From Ipomoea triloba (taxonomy: Eukaryota > Streptophyta > Magnoliopsida > Solanales > Convolvulaceae), in contig NC_044919.1 in the NCBI RefSeq assembly GCF_003576645.1, forward strand, positions 33,987,211 through 34,051,210: a DNA stretch of 64,000 bases, given 5' to 3'. This document shows, piece after piece, positions 15,001-25,247 of the stretch. Position numbers and translations under genes: made by a program. The notes under the pieces are model-generated. The model was not told the origin of the DNA and did no database searches. It saw nothing but the letters and a program-made list of their open reading frames with translations. Every line of letters starts with the position of its first letter. Position 1 is the first letter of the stretch.

Positions 15001-17882
15001 AAACATGTCTTAACATCTCAAGATTTAAGAAACTCTTTATGAATGCTTATAAAGAGTGTAAGAGACTCCTTACACATGAGAGTGTGAAAAGTATGCCCCA
15101 CCAAAATCCAAATAGATGAATTTCAGAACTAACCTGCCAAACTAAGTGAGGTAGCAGATGCTCAGGGTGTGGACTCCCACGAGGTCTTTCAATAAAAGTT
15201 ATGCGCTGGTCATTGGCAGCATCATAAACTTTCACTCCTGCATCATTAGCCCATGCAATGAGACTAGCTCTCCACTTCACAGCATGAATTGGACCTTCAC
15301 CAGAGTGCAGAACCTAGAAATGAGAAAAACAAAAGTATGGATCAAAAGTTCAAATATGCATCCATCTTTCAAATATAATGCAAGAGTAGTTAATTCTGAA
15401 AACTTAAGGGAAACCTGATCACGGTAGCCTATCCACTTCTTGACATTAAAATACAATTGACCAGCTAAACCACCAGTGACAAATCTTCGGGATGATTTGT
15501 TAGCATAGCAAGGGTCTACAGCAATAGCCTTCATGGGGCGGTGATACTCAAATTTCATTCTTTCTTCAGTAAAAAGACCATTAATTACAACAGACCCATC
15601 ATCTGAACAGCTCCCAATGTATTCACCTTCCACATCAAAGCAAAGGTCATTCACTGCAGCAGTGTGAACATGAAATTCCTTTACCTGTAGAAGAAGTAAC
15701 AGCTTTATATCCCAATAAGAGGCAACTCCATTCTACCAACTTTAACACCGTCCCTTCTTGCATTATCAGAAAATATCATTTATCTACTAGAATGATTTAT
15801 ATATCCCAATAAGAGGCAACTCCATTCTACCAACTTTAACACCGTCCCTTCTTGCATTATCAGAGAATATCATTTAGAGAAAATTGTCATTTTGATTTAC
15901 TGACTATAGGGGTCCTCTTAATTGCAGTCCACGACTTTCAAAAGTGTTAATTGCATACTCTGACTATTCAATTTTTGTCAATTTTGGTCACTCCGGCCAA
16001 ATTGCCGGCCAAATCTCAGCGGAATTTCCTAAACCTTAAAATAACGAGGGCATTTTAGTCATTTCACACCCTATTTCATCTTCTCCGACGAGCTACCATT
16101 TTTCTCCGGCGAGCAACTTGGTTGACCATATTTTGGAGCTACTGGGTTTGGTCAGATCCACAGAGGAGCCGGCGAGCTACCATTTTATAAAAGTCATTTC
16201 ACGATCCAGCCACTCCTAGCTGGTCTCATCCCCTTGCTGGCATCGCTGCCAACACCGCCGGGCAGATCCACAGAGGAGTTGCGAAGGCAAGGCGTATGCC
16301 GCGGTGGTCCGCTGGTGTTGACCACCAGAGAAGAGGAGCCCAAGGTCGCCGACTCTGCTAATGTTGGTCAACACTTCACATATCTGCTTCGTCTACGCCG
16401 ATCCGCGATAGTCGATGGAATCCAAGCTGTCGAAACTCCATTGCTTTCTCTTTAGTTTCCTTCTGGTGAGTAGCGATGGGTGGCAGTGATGGTGAGCAGC
16501 GACTCGGCATGGGCTTCCTGGCGAAGATGGTGCAGTTTTGAGGACCAAGGCGAAGTTGCTCGCCGAAGAAAAATGGTAGCTCGCCGGAGAAGATGAAATA
16601 GGGTGTAAAATGACTAAAATGCCCTCGTTATTTTAAGGTTTAGGAAATTCCAGTGAGATTTGACCGGCAATTTGGCCGGAGTGACCAAAATTGACAGAAA
16701 TTGAATAGTCAGGGTATGCAATTAACACTTTTGAAAGTCGTGGACTGCAATTAAGAGGACCCCTATAGTCAATAGACCAAATAGTCAGGGTATGCAATTA
16801 ACACTTTTGAAAGTCGTGGACTGGAATTAAGAGGACCCCTATAGTCAATAGACCAAAATGACAATTTTCTCTATCATTTATCTACTAGAATGATTTATAA
16901 GTAGAAGCAACGCTGATAAATCTTTATTCCTGCAACGCCAATTCAAAGTCGGTTTTATTAATCAAACTCTAGTATTAAAGATCATGAGAAACTCCGCCTA
17001 AGAGAACCATAATAAAAGTCAACATTTTCCCCAATGTCTTAGTGTTTCCTTATGCTAATCTCTAGCTTTTTACACTAGCAAAGAGAATCCATACAATGAC
17101 CAGTGACTCTCATGTTGTGTTTCGTAGAGGCAACAGGCCCATAAGATCTCCTTACCTATTACTAAATGATGAACTAACTACCTAAGCTAAACCAGTACAT
17201 GAAGCCCTAACTTCCCAACCACTATGTTACAGTAACTATTATTATAAATAGAAGTACATAGGTCCATATGCTTCTCAAAAGATCTTTTACAAGTTCACAA
17301 AATGTCACTTTAAAGCACATGTGTTACTTTAAATAATCACAAACAATTTCCCAGAAGCAGTTTATTTTGGCACCAATTAGCCACCGTAAAAACTATGCTA
17401 ACTAGGATAGCATTATAATAGAATGGAGATTCTTAAAAAAAAAAAAATACAAGTGGGGAAATAAAGATTTTCTAAGCCCAATTTGATCTCCGATCACCCT
17501 TGCTCCAGCTAAGGACAAGCAATTCGAATCAGTTATAGTAAAAAGCATTTTAAAATGAAAAATCAGCTGCAAATATGATAGAACGGAATTCGAATTCAAA
17601 TTCAATCAAAACGAACAAAATTAAATTAAATTAAAGGGAGACCTGATTGCCTAGGAAATCAAGAATGTGAACCGAGCCACCGTGAGTGCCAAGGGCGATC
17701 ATCCGTTCAGCAACGGCGATGCAGGAGGCGGCGTCGTTGGAGAGGAGCGACGGCACACTGCCGCCCATTCTCTGGTACTTGAGTCTCGGCTCATCCTCTT
17801 CTTCTTCCTCCTCGTCCTCTTCCGACTCTTCTTCTTCCCTCTCGTCGTCACCATCGACTCCGTTTTCCGACTTCGAATACAT
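9067..17882 (-). CDS. VPS41: Vacuolar protein sorting protein 41 (HOPS complex subunit)
   Basis: Nineteen exons give 947 residues: 17643-17882, 15415-15684, 15134-15313, 14612-14869, 14274-14406, 13521-13611, 13238-13340, 12766-12869, 12595-12688, 12327-12482, 12183-12245, 11990-12055, 11465-11665, 10571-10648, 10371-10490, 10217-10297, 9975-10060, 9585-9666, 9067-9504. All junctions are GT-AG and every phase closes. VPS41 tethers late endosomes to the vacuole with Rab7 and SNAREs. After an acidic N-terminus (EEEESEEDEEEEEEDEP) comes a WD40-like propeller (GTHGGSVHILDFLGNQ, GSCSDDGSVVINGL, RRFVTGGLAGQLYF). A helical clathrin-heavy-chain-type repeat region follows (ALAELYVIDGQHDKAFSLYA, RYLMHLYLHALFEINPHAG). 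The protein ends in a RING-like C..C (CCICFDPF), H..C (CHAYHLTC) and RCILC. Length and order match plant VPS41. Intron 1 hosts a MULE. Confidence 0.95.
13690..14150 (+). mobile_element. LTR-retrotransposon 3' fragment (3' UTR plus LTR-like), in VPS41 intron
   Basis: Two copies of a TTTTTA(A/G)CGAGGCAAC motif, near 13708 and 13851, resemble the repeated 3' untranslated motif of plant copia elements. A purine-rich TAGGGGGC follows near 13945, as a polypurine tract would. An LTR-like stretch has a promoter-like CTTATAAAAGGGACC near 14030 and a T/C-rich leader. No gag or pol remains and I could not find a target duplication, so it may be a truncated insertion. It lies between the VPS41 exons at 13521-13611 and 14274-14406. 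Confidence 0.5.
15707..15876. repeat. 94-bp tandem duplication in VPS41 intron 1
   Basis: A segment beginning TATATCCCAATAAGAGGCAA occurs twice with a 94-bp offset (15711 and 15805). The first copy is intact through TATCATTTATCTACTAGAAT. The second breaks after TATCATTTA at 15876 and resumes at 16881 with TCTACTAGAATGATTTAT, because the MULE at 15877-16871 inserted into it. Confidence 0.92.
15877..16871. mobile_element. MULE-type transposon (non-autonomous, 995 bp) with 9-bp TSD
   Basis: The element starts GAGAAAATTGTCATTTTG and ends CAAAATGACAATTTTCTC. Its terminal inverted repeats are long, about 243 bp on the left (15877-16119) and 319 bp on the right (16553-16871). The exact 9-bp direct repeat TATCATTTA flanks it (15868-15876 and 16872-16880), which fits Mutator-like elements. 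The right arm is longer because a 76-bp unit is tandemly doubled (from 16706 and 16782). The 430-bp interior is GC-rich compared with its surroundings and could be captured gene sequence. Its 73-codon frame at 16234-16455 has no recognisable domain and there is no transposase. Confidence 0.92.
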
Positions 17883-18194
17883 TCTAATCCTCTCAGAAAG
17901 GTGCGCTGATCGATAGAGGGATAGATACAGAGAAGTAGAGATCTGCGGGGAAAGTGGTTCGACTGCGTTGCCCCGCGTGGTGTGGAAGAGCGTGGAGAAG
18001 AAAGCTGTTGGAGGCCCGTTTAAACAGTTGTTTATTTAGCGTTATTTATTTGGAACGAAACAATAAAAGTGGTGACATAATCACTTGCCACCTGTCAGTT
18101 CAATTGTGATTGTTTTTTAATTAATTCGCATTTCATTGTTAATTGCTTGTTATCTTCTTACCAGTATTTTTTATACTATTATTGGAGTATATGG

Positions 18195-19995
18195 GCGTAT
18201 TAAACTATTGAAGATACCAAAGGGGCGGTTTGTGAGACTTTAGAGATGAGAGAGGAGAATATGAGCGGAAATTACCTTGGTTTGTATTTTTTGAGATTTA
18301 TTATGGATAAAAGTGTTGAGGAGAATTATAAATGGGACAAACAAATTCCTTTCTAGAGTGGGGAGGGAAATTTTACTTAAAAATGCCATCCAAGTTATAA
18401 CAACTTATGCTATGAGTGTCTTTTTATTGCCTTTGGAAATGGGGAGAGAGACATAGAGGGCTAATAATGGATTCTGGTGGGAATCCCTCTGTATCCCTAA
18501 ACAATGGGCTGGTATGAATTTTAGGAGGATAATGGAGTTCAATGTTGCTTTATTGGGTAAACAAGCCTGAAGGTTAATCTAACATCCCAATTCCTTGCTG
18601 TCAAAACTATATAAAGCAATATATTTTCTTAGAAGCTCTTTCTTTGAAGTTGATATAGGAGGTAATCATTCATTTATATGGCTTAGTATTCTAGAAGTGC
18701 AGCCTATGGGTATAGATAGAGAGTTGGGGATGGTTATTCATCAATGTTTGGAGGGAACATTTACATCATAATAATGATATCCCTTTTATTCAAACTCCAA
18801 TGCCATATTTTCATAAGGATATCCTTGTGGATGCTCTTTTAAACACGTCTAAGTCAGGATGGGATGTGGATATACTGGACGCTTTATTCGACCCTGATGA
18901 TGTGAAACAAATTAGAAACATTCATGTTGCAAAGGTAAAAAATGCTGACAGAATCATTTGGATAGAGGATGAGAAAGGAGAATATACAATGAAGAGTAGT
19001 TATAGGAAACTTAAGGTATTTTGCATTATGACCAAATTCCTTTTTGGACTAAAGCTGGGAAGATGCGACTTCCCCCGATGATCAAATTGTTTTCTTTTTT
19101 TTTTTTTTGGCAACTTTGTTTAGCTATGCTCCCTACTGTAAACCTCTTAAGAACAAAGTGAGTGCATGTATCTTCTTTTTTTTTTTTTTTTTTTTTTACA
19201 GTAGAGTGCATGTATTTTCTATATGTCAACTCTGCAATGGTGAGGATGAATATGCTTTTTATTTATTTGTTAGGTGTCCACTCGCTAGAAGCTGTTGGGA
19301 TTGTATAGGATGTGTTGTTTACCAAGGATGTTATACTCTGCTGGGATGGCTAGAAATTAATTTCAAATATCTTTCTGCTAATGAGTTGTGCATATTGATT
19401 TCAATATGTTGGAAGCTATGGGAGGCCAGGAATGAGAAAGTGTGGAACCATACTGTCATCTCTTCTCAGGCTATCATTACTGGTGCTTATATCTTCCTTC
19501 ACGAGTGACAGCAAGTTAACTTCAGCCTGGAGCAAGCAGGTAGTGGCACTGGACCGCAAATCAAGTGGTCCAAGCACCCTGGAAGGTGGATTAAGCTGAA
19601 TGTTGATGTTGCCCTGGATTTCTACAATTCAAAGATGGGGTTTGGCTTTGTACTGCGTAATTCGAATGGCACTTTCATGGTAGCCAAAAAGGTTCCTTGG
19701 CACGGTTTATGTTCAGACTAAGAGTGATTGTGCAAAGGTGGTTAAAGATATCCAAAATAAGTATTTGGTGTCATATTTTGATCATATTTTAAATGGTATT
19801 AGGGTAGAGATTTTTGTAATCTCAACTTTTTGTTTGTTAAACGGTCCGCAAATAAGGTCACCCACCTGTTAGTCCAAGAGGTCTTATCTAAGTTTGACTA
19901 TTCGGACTATTTATCGGTCCATTTTCTATCTATTGTTCATCTACTAGAGTTACACTCTTTTTAATCTAATATCTAGTTTCCTTGCAAAAAAATAA
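18195..19995 (+). pseudogene. LINE (L1-type) remnant: RT C-terminus, zf-RVT and RNase H
   Basis: This is a 5'-truncated non-LTR retrotransposon with several broken frames. In order: reverse transcriptase C-terminal sequence (NKFLSRVGREILLKNAIQ, then TTYAMSVFLLPLEM); a linker with IWIEDEKGEYTMKSSYRKL; the zinc-binding zf-RVT segment QLCNGEDEYAFYLFVRCPLA; and RNase H sequence HPGRWIKLNVDVALDF and MGFGFVLRNSNGTFM. The C-terminal part degrades toward an A-rich end (GCAAAAAAATAATAG) near 19985. Stops, frame changes and a T-rich insertion near 19178 show it is dead. It lies in the intergenic region upstream of VPS41 and is not a host gene. Confidence 0.85.
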
Positions 19996-20084
19996 TAGTA
20001 CTAATTACTAGTAATTTGATTAAACATATGCCAATATAATGTGAATAAACAATACAATACAAATATTGTACTAACACTTAAACC

Positions 20085-20225
20085 TTTTTTTTTTAAAATA
20101 CTACAGACTCTATTACAATGCAGTATATGTTCATAACTAATTTCTCAGCCTACTGAAGGCTCAAACTCACCCATTCCAAATGAGAGTGCAACCAGGGCCA
20201 CTAGATCACAATATCTTGACGTAGT
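20085..20225 (-). mobile_element. tRNA-derived SINE-like unit
   Basis: On the minus strand the sequence has an A-box-like TGATCTAGTGGCCCTGG and, about 35 bp on, a B-box-like GAGTTTGAGCC. It then runs into TATGAACATATACTGCATTG. The unit at 61590-61745 has the same order and nearly the same tail, which supports a dispersed SINE family. Confidence 0.5.
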
Positions 20226-20689
20226 AACACTTAAACTAAATCGGAATAATTTGATTTTCAACAAAATTAATTCATTTAATGATTAACTGAAATATTTTGA
20301 TTCATTAGATAGCTCTAATGTAAAATAGGATAATCCAACACGGTAGCCACCAATTACAACTCCAAACTTAATTAAACACATTTATCACTGTACAATGAAC
20401 ACTGACATTGTAAATGCAAATAGGGGAAAAAGAAAAAGTATCCCCAAAAGAAAATGATTGTCCAAACGAAATTGACAAGTCAAAATATGTTGAATGTGAA
20501 AAAAAGTTCACCCGTCACTGGTATTAATGATACTTCCTATATGATGTAACTCAATTGTTATATCGTGGACCATGGTTCAAAAAAGATATCGTTTCTTTAA
20601 GTAAAGAAATGATTGTTGTCACATTTTAACGGAGTTCCGTAAATCAAATTACAATCCATCTCAAATGATAATGTGCCACATTTGTTTTT

Positions 20690-21080
20690 ATATTATCAAA
20701 TGGAATTGTATTTATATCAAAATGAAATTGTAGTTTTGTTGAAAGGAAATTGCAGTGTATATAAAATGAAACTGAATAACATTTTTACATATTTGAGTGT
20801 ATATTGTCAAATGAAACTGTAGTTATATCAAAATGATATTGTAGTCGTGTTGATAGGAAAATGCAGTGCATATAATATGAAACTGAATAACAGTTTCACA
20901 TATTTGAGTGTATAATGTTGAATGAAACTGTAGTTATATCGAAAAGAAACTATAGTTGTATTGAAAAGAAGCTGCAGAGTATATAAAATAAAACTAAGTA
21001 ACAGTTTCACATATTTGAGTGTATAATGTCGAATGAAACTGTAGTTATATCGAAAATAAATTGTAGTTGTGTTGAAATGA
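20690..21080. repeat. Tandem repeat, 111-bp period, about 3.5 copies
   Basis: The marker CATATTTGAGTGTATA recurs at 20788, 20899 and 21010, exactly 111 bp apart each time. Each unit also carries TGAAACTGTAGTTATATC and a (GT)TGA(A/T)A(G/T)GAA segment. The array lies between two copies of a GTGGACCATGG / CGTGGTCCACAG motif (about 20565 and 21222), so it may be the core of a non-autonomous transposon. Confidence 0.85.
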
Positions 21081-23320
21081 AACTATATAAAATGGAACTG
21101 AATATGTTATACACACATAGTTACTTTTTTTTGCGGAACGGGTGCCGTTTCTGTCGTTTATTTTTATTAATCAAAACGACGCCGTTTTGATGCATGAACT
21201 ACCATGCATTATGGATCGTGGTCCACAGTAAAATTTGCAAGAGGTAACTAATCCCAATAAAATAACAATTGTTATACATGGACCATTATTCATATTGCAT
21301 TGTGAACCTTAATACAAAAATTTTGTACATTCATTTAACACATTTTATAACTACAGTTAACAATTTTTGTACATGTAAACAAATAACTTATAATTGCTGA
21401 CACATAATCTGAAGTTATTTTTGGACCAGAGTCTATAATACAAGATAAACTACGGTCCATGGTATAATTTACCATAAAACAAGTCATGTGTAATATTTTT
21501 AATTAAAATATAATATTTTTTATATGTTCATAAAAAGTATTATATTTTCATTAAAAAAAATTATATGTCTCACAAGACTTATTTATTGCATGAGTAAATT
21601 TTGTGCGAGATCATCTGATCACAACTTACTTAGATCTAAGCATGTTTATCTTTGCTATAATTCATGAAGAAATATAAAAATAAAAATTCTATTGTCCCCA
21701 TACAATCTTCAATGATTTATGAAAAGCAAAAAGGGGAAAAGAGTGCAATGGGGAAACGACATAATTGGGAAGAAAGCAAGCCCGACAAGTTTCCAACACC
21801 GGGCCAGAAACGTGAGAAGCTTCTTTCATCTACAGACTCCAGTCACCATTCTGTAAAGCCATTACTCTCCTATAAATTGTTGATATATATCTTTTTTAAA
21901 ATGGCAATTTTAATCTCCTAAATATAAAGTTTTTACGTTTAATTCTTTGACTTACGTCTGGTGGTCCTAGCCAGTAAATGTCTGTAAAGTTGTAAATCAA
22001 CATGAGTTATTTATAGTTGATCACTTCAAACTTCAAACCAATAAAAACAATAGGTACATACCTTATGTTAGGGCCGACACTAAGAGGTGAGATGGGGAGT
22101 TAAAAATTTTCCCAAAAAGTGACAAAAATATAATGATTTAAAAAGATGGACAAAATGGAAAAAAGGCATTTGAGACTTGCATTTGAGGTCGCAAGTCCCA
22201 AATGCCTTTGTTAAATTTTTTTTTTCAAACATTGACCACAAATGCAAGTCCCACTTGAGTCAATTTTGAGCTTACAATGTACTCCGTATCAATTTTGTCG
22301 TTTCACTTAGTAGAACCCGAATCTGCATTGTTATGACCCAAATAGAAAAGGAACCCACATATATTTGTATTAAAAATAATCACTCAAAATGTGAAATTTG
22401 TTAATATTTGTAAGCAAATAAATGTTACAAATATGTGAAAATATTGTGTGAAATATCAAGTTTTTTCGAGACAGAGTAGTTTTGCAATAACATATAGGTA
22501 GGAGAATATAATTCTATTGCCTAAGGAGTTATTGATCAAATCCATCTTAGCGAGACTCGGCAATTGACAAAATGCTACCATAGGTAAATCTTTAAACTCC
22601 AAAACTTGAAAATGAAAACTCAAAAGGGAACCAACACGGGGGGCTACAAATGCAGTTAATGAATATCAATGGCACATTAAAAGTTCGTTTGGGTATTCAA
22701 GGAAATTTTTGTGTTTGGGTATGCAAGGAAAATAAAATCAAAATAAAATATTTATTTTGGTCAGGAAAAAGGTTCAATTTATCAGAACATATATTCATAG
22801 ATTTTTAGTCGAAAGACATTTAGCAAATTAGCATTTTAAATACTAACTTAACAAAATAATAATAATTACCAAAATATTTTTATAAATAATTATTTAAGGT
22901 ATAAGACTTTTGAAAAAAAACCCTAATGCTGCCTCCATTTTCTCTCTAAAACCAAACGCCTTTCAGTGCTGCTCAACTTCAGCTTCCACCGCCGGCCTCC
23001 GGCCGGAGCTCTAATGAAGCTTTGAACCGGCGATTTTGGTCACTTTCTACGTTTGCTCTTGTTCTTCTTCTGCCCCGACCACCGTCGCAGTTTCGTCCGC
23101 CTCCGACCACCGCCACAGATCTTCTTCTTCCGTTTTCTTTCCCTTTGAATAAAATAATAGTAGGTAGGTATTGGGGTTTGTGTTGGTAGTCTTGAACTCC
23201 CAACCCTACTTTGACTTTACCCACTTTTTATTTTCTCTATTATTGTGTTTTCCTCTCGTTACTTTCACGATTTTTCCTCTTGTTACTTTCACGAGCTTTT
23301 CATATTCATTAGCATAAATC
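21081..23320. other. Repeat-rich intergenic DNA without a recognisable gene
   Basis: This gap holds another fragment with ATGGACCATTATTCAT and CGGTCCATGGTATAATT (about 21270-21480). At about 22100-22260 is a piece related to the TIR of the purine-permease element, with matching GATTTAAAAA.ATGGACA and GCAAGTCCCA words. At 22920-23200 is a locally GC-rich stretch (CCGCCGGCCTCCGGCCGG) that looks like captured or UTR-type sequence. None of the open frames shows a family signature. Confidence 0.5.
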
Positions 23321-23324
23321 GTTT

Positions 23325-23630
23325 AGTTTGGTTTCGACAAGTGTTGATCTTATCCTGGGCGAGCAAAAAAGAATGATGACGAAGACCCAGATCTTTGATG
23401 AAGCTTTAAGCTCCCTGAAGGAACATAGCTTCCTAGTTATGAAACAGTCTGCGATCCAAGTTTTCTATAGCATAGTTAGAAAAATTGTTTCTATGTCTGA
23501 CTGTAAGGAATGGTTTACCATTTCATTGATTGTTGATTGATGTAAACGTTTTATGTTATGAATTAATGGAATAGCTACGTTTACTTTAAAAAATAATAAT
23601 AATAAAAAATTATTTAACAAAATCAGAACA
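23325..23630 (+). pseudogene. Short LINE 3' end (RNase H C-terminus) remnant
   Basis: The translation ...LVMKQSAIQVFYSIVRKIVS followed by MSDCKEWFT resembles the C-terminal end of LINE-encoded RNase H. In that family the usual pattern is VKRSAN.VAH.LAR.A, then a conserved W. The stop is followed by about 60 bp and an A-rich tail with AATAATAATAAT near 23592-23610. Its catalytic part is missing, as in a heavily 5'-truncated LINE insertion. The assignment rests on a short stretch. Confidence 0.5.
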
Positions 23631-23639
23631 AAATAATTG

Positions 23640-24062
23640 ACGATGAAATTGTAATGACAATTGTTTTTGTCATTTTCTTACGATTGACTTTTGTGACGGA
23701 AGATGAAATTTACAATGGAAAGTTTAGCGATGGAATCGCAATCCTCATTATAGTTTACGATAGAAATAGGCAATGGAATATGAGTTTCACAACATAATAT
23801 TTTATTAAGCAACGGCGACGGAAGAAAACATGTCCGTCGCCTAAATCGCGACAAAATTATGCCGGAATGATTTCCATCGTCTACATTGCACTGAAATATT
23901 CCGTCGTCACTGCTCGACTATTTTTTTTTTTATCGCGAAATGAAATACGACAAGCTTGGAGCCTACATAATGGATTCCGTTGCAAAAATGTGATTCACTA
24001 CAAAAGTTTGCATTTTCGTGACAGGGTTCTTCCGTCGCAAATCATGATTTTTTGTTGTAGTG
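23640..24062. mobile_element. CACTA-like transposon fragment
   Basis: The segment ends TTTGTTGTAGTG at 24062, the complement of CACTACAACAAA, a typical CACTA/En-Spm terminus. It carries repeated CCGTCGC/CCGTCGT words (near 23832, 23894 and 24031), like the subterminal repeats of that superfamily. An internal CACTACAAAAG occurs at about 23997. The left end was not found and no transposase is present. Confidence 0.45.
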
Positions 24063-24190
24063 ATAGTGAAAAATCGATGATAGTTGTTGATGAGAAAATC
24101 ATAAAGTCAATGCAACTAATTTTTTGTTCTCTAGTGATGTAATGTTGTTTAATGATATTTATAATTTAGACAAGCAAATCATAAAATAAA

Positions 24191-24636
24191 GGGAAAAGGG
24201 TCAACTAGCTAGACCATCAAACTTTTACCTAAAAGTGCAATTAAGCTCTTAAATGTTTGGCGTAGGGGGCTAACGTGAATGAGAGAGATCAGAACGGGTG
24301 GACTGCTCTCCACCGTGTTGCCTTCAAAGGGAGAATGGAGTGCGTTAATATGTTGGTGAGCCACGGGGCTGAGATTGGCGTGGTGGATGGTTCCGGCTTC
24401 TCCGTTCGTCCAGTGGAGAAGATGAACAGTGCCGTCACCGTTGGTTGGGGATGAATATTCCGACCGTCGGAATGTTGGTCGAAAAAATTATGACCGGTTG
24501 TTTACATGGAACAACCGGTCATATGAGTTTAAATGCACCGAATGACAAATTCGTGTGTTTAATTATATTTTTTGAATGTTTGAGGGCTTAATTGCACTTT
24601 TGGGTAAAGTTTGAGGATCTATTTGACTATTTTCCC
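24191..24636 (+). mobile_element. Pack-MULE (446 bp) carrying an ankyrin-repeat fragment, 9-bp TSD
   Basis: The element starts GGGAAAAGGGTCAA and ends TTGACTATTTTCCC. Imperfect inverted ends of about 70 bp share CAAACTTTACCCAAAAGTGC-like sequence. The direct repeat TAAAATAAA (24182-24190 and 24637-24645) is an exact 9-bp target duplication, as for MULEs. The interior is GC-rich compared with the flanks. At 24269-24454 (+) it translates to ANVNERDQNGWTALHRVAF, then KGRMECVNMLVSHGAEIG, with a stop after 61 codons. This is one complete ankyrin repeat (TALH...GR.ECV..L...GA) without a start codon of its own. It ends 611 bp before the VPS50 start codon. Confidence 0.9.
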
Positions 24637-25247
24637 TAAAATAAATGATATAATTTGTGCTTGTACGTAAAAATAAGTTAGTTGTACAACATATAAATAT
24701 AAAACACAATTTTTATTTAAGTTATAATCTTGATTATTACATCTATATTTTAGTATAAATCTTTTAATTGGGATATAAAAGGCGTAAATATTCTAATAAA
24801 TTAGTTTAAGAAAGACACAAGTATTATGTAATTAAGTTTATAACAAATTGTACTAAAAAAAAAGTTTATAACAAATTTCAATAGTGACAATTTATGAATA
24901 AATGCCTACTTATGACTCAAATTTATAAAAAAAATCAATATTACTTGTAATCATAGAGCCACAAATTTCTTCCTATCATGTACAAAATTGTTGAGCCCAT
25001 AGGTTGATGCCTAATTACAAAATTGTCAATAATGCGACGCGAATGACGAAGCAGTGGACTGACTTTTAATGAGTCTGGTACTACATGAAATAAACCCAAA
25101 ATTTCCACCAAACACTTTTGTGAGCCCGAGCTCTGATCTGAACACGAACACCCCTTTTGATACGCTTCTATATTTCTTCACTTCTTCCACTGAAATTCCA
25201 ATCCGATCTCGGAGAAATGCGGCCGTCAAGGCCCGATTCGAACTGAA

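Noticed and set aside
16234..16455. 73-codon frame within the VPS41-intron MULE as a transposase or gene
   Set aside because: Too short, no DDE or zinc-finger motif, inside a non-autonomous element.
21664..21921. 85-codon plus-strand frame
   Set aside because: No recognisable motif, AT-rich codons, no splice or neighbour support.
22979..23224. Arginine/glycine-rich minus-strand frame
   Set aside because: GC-rich low-complexity sequence; no partner exon, no family resemblance.
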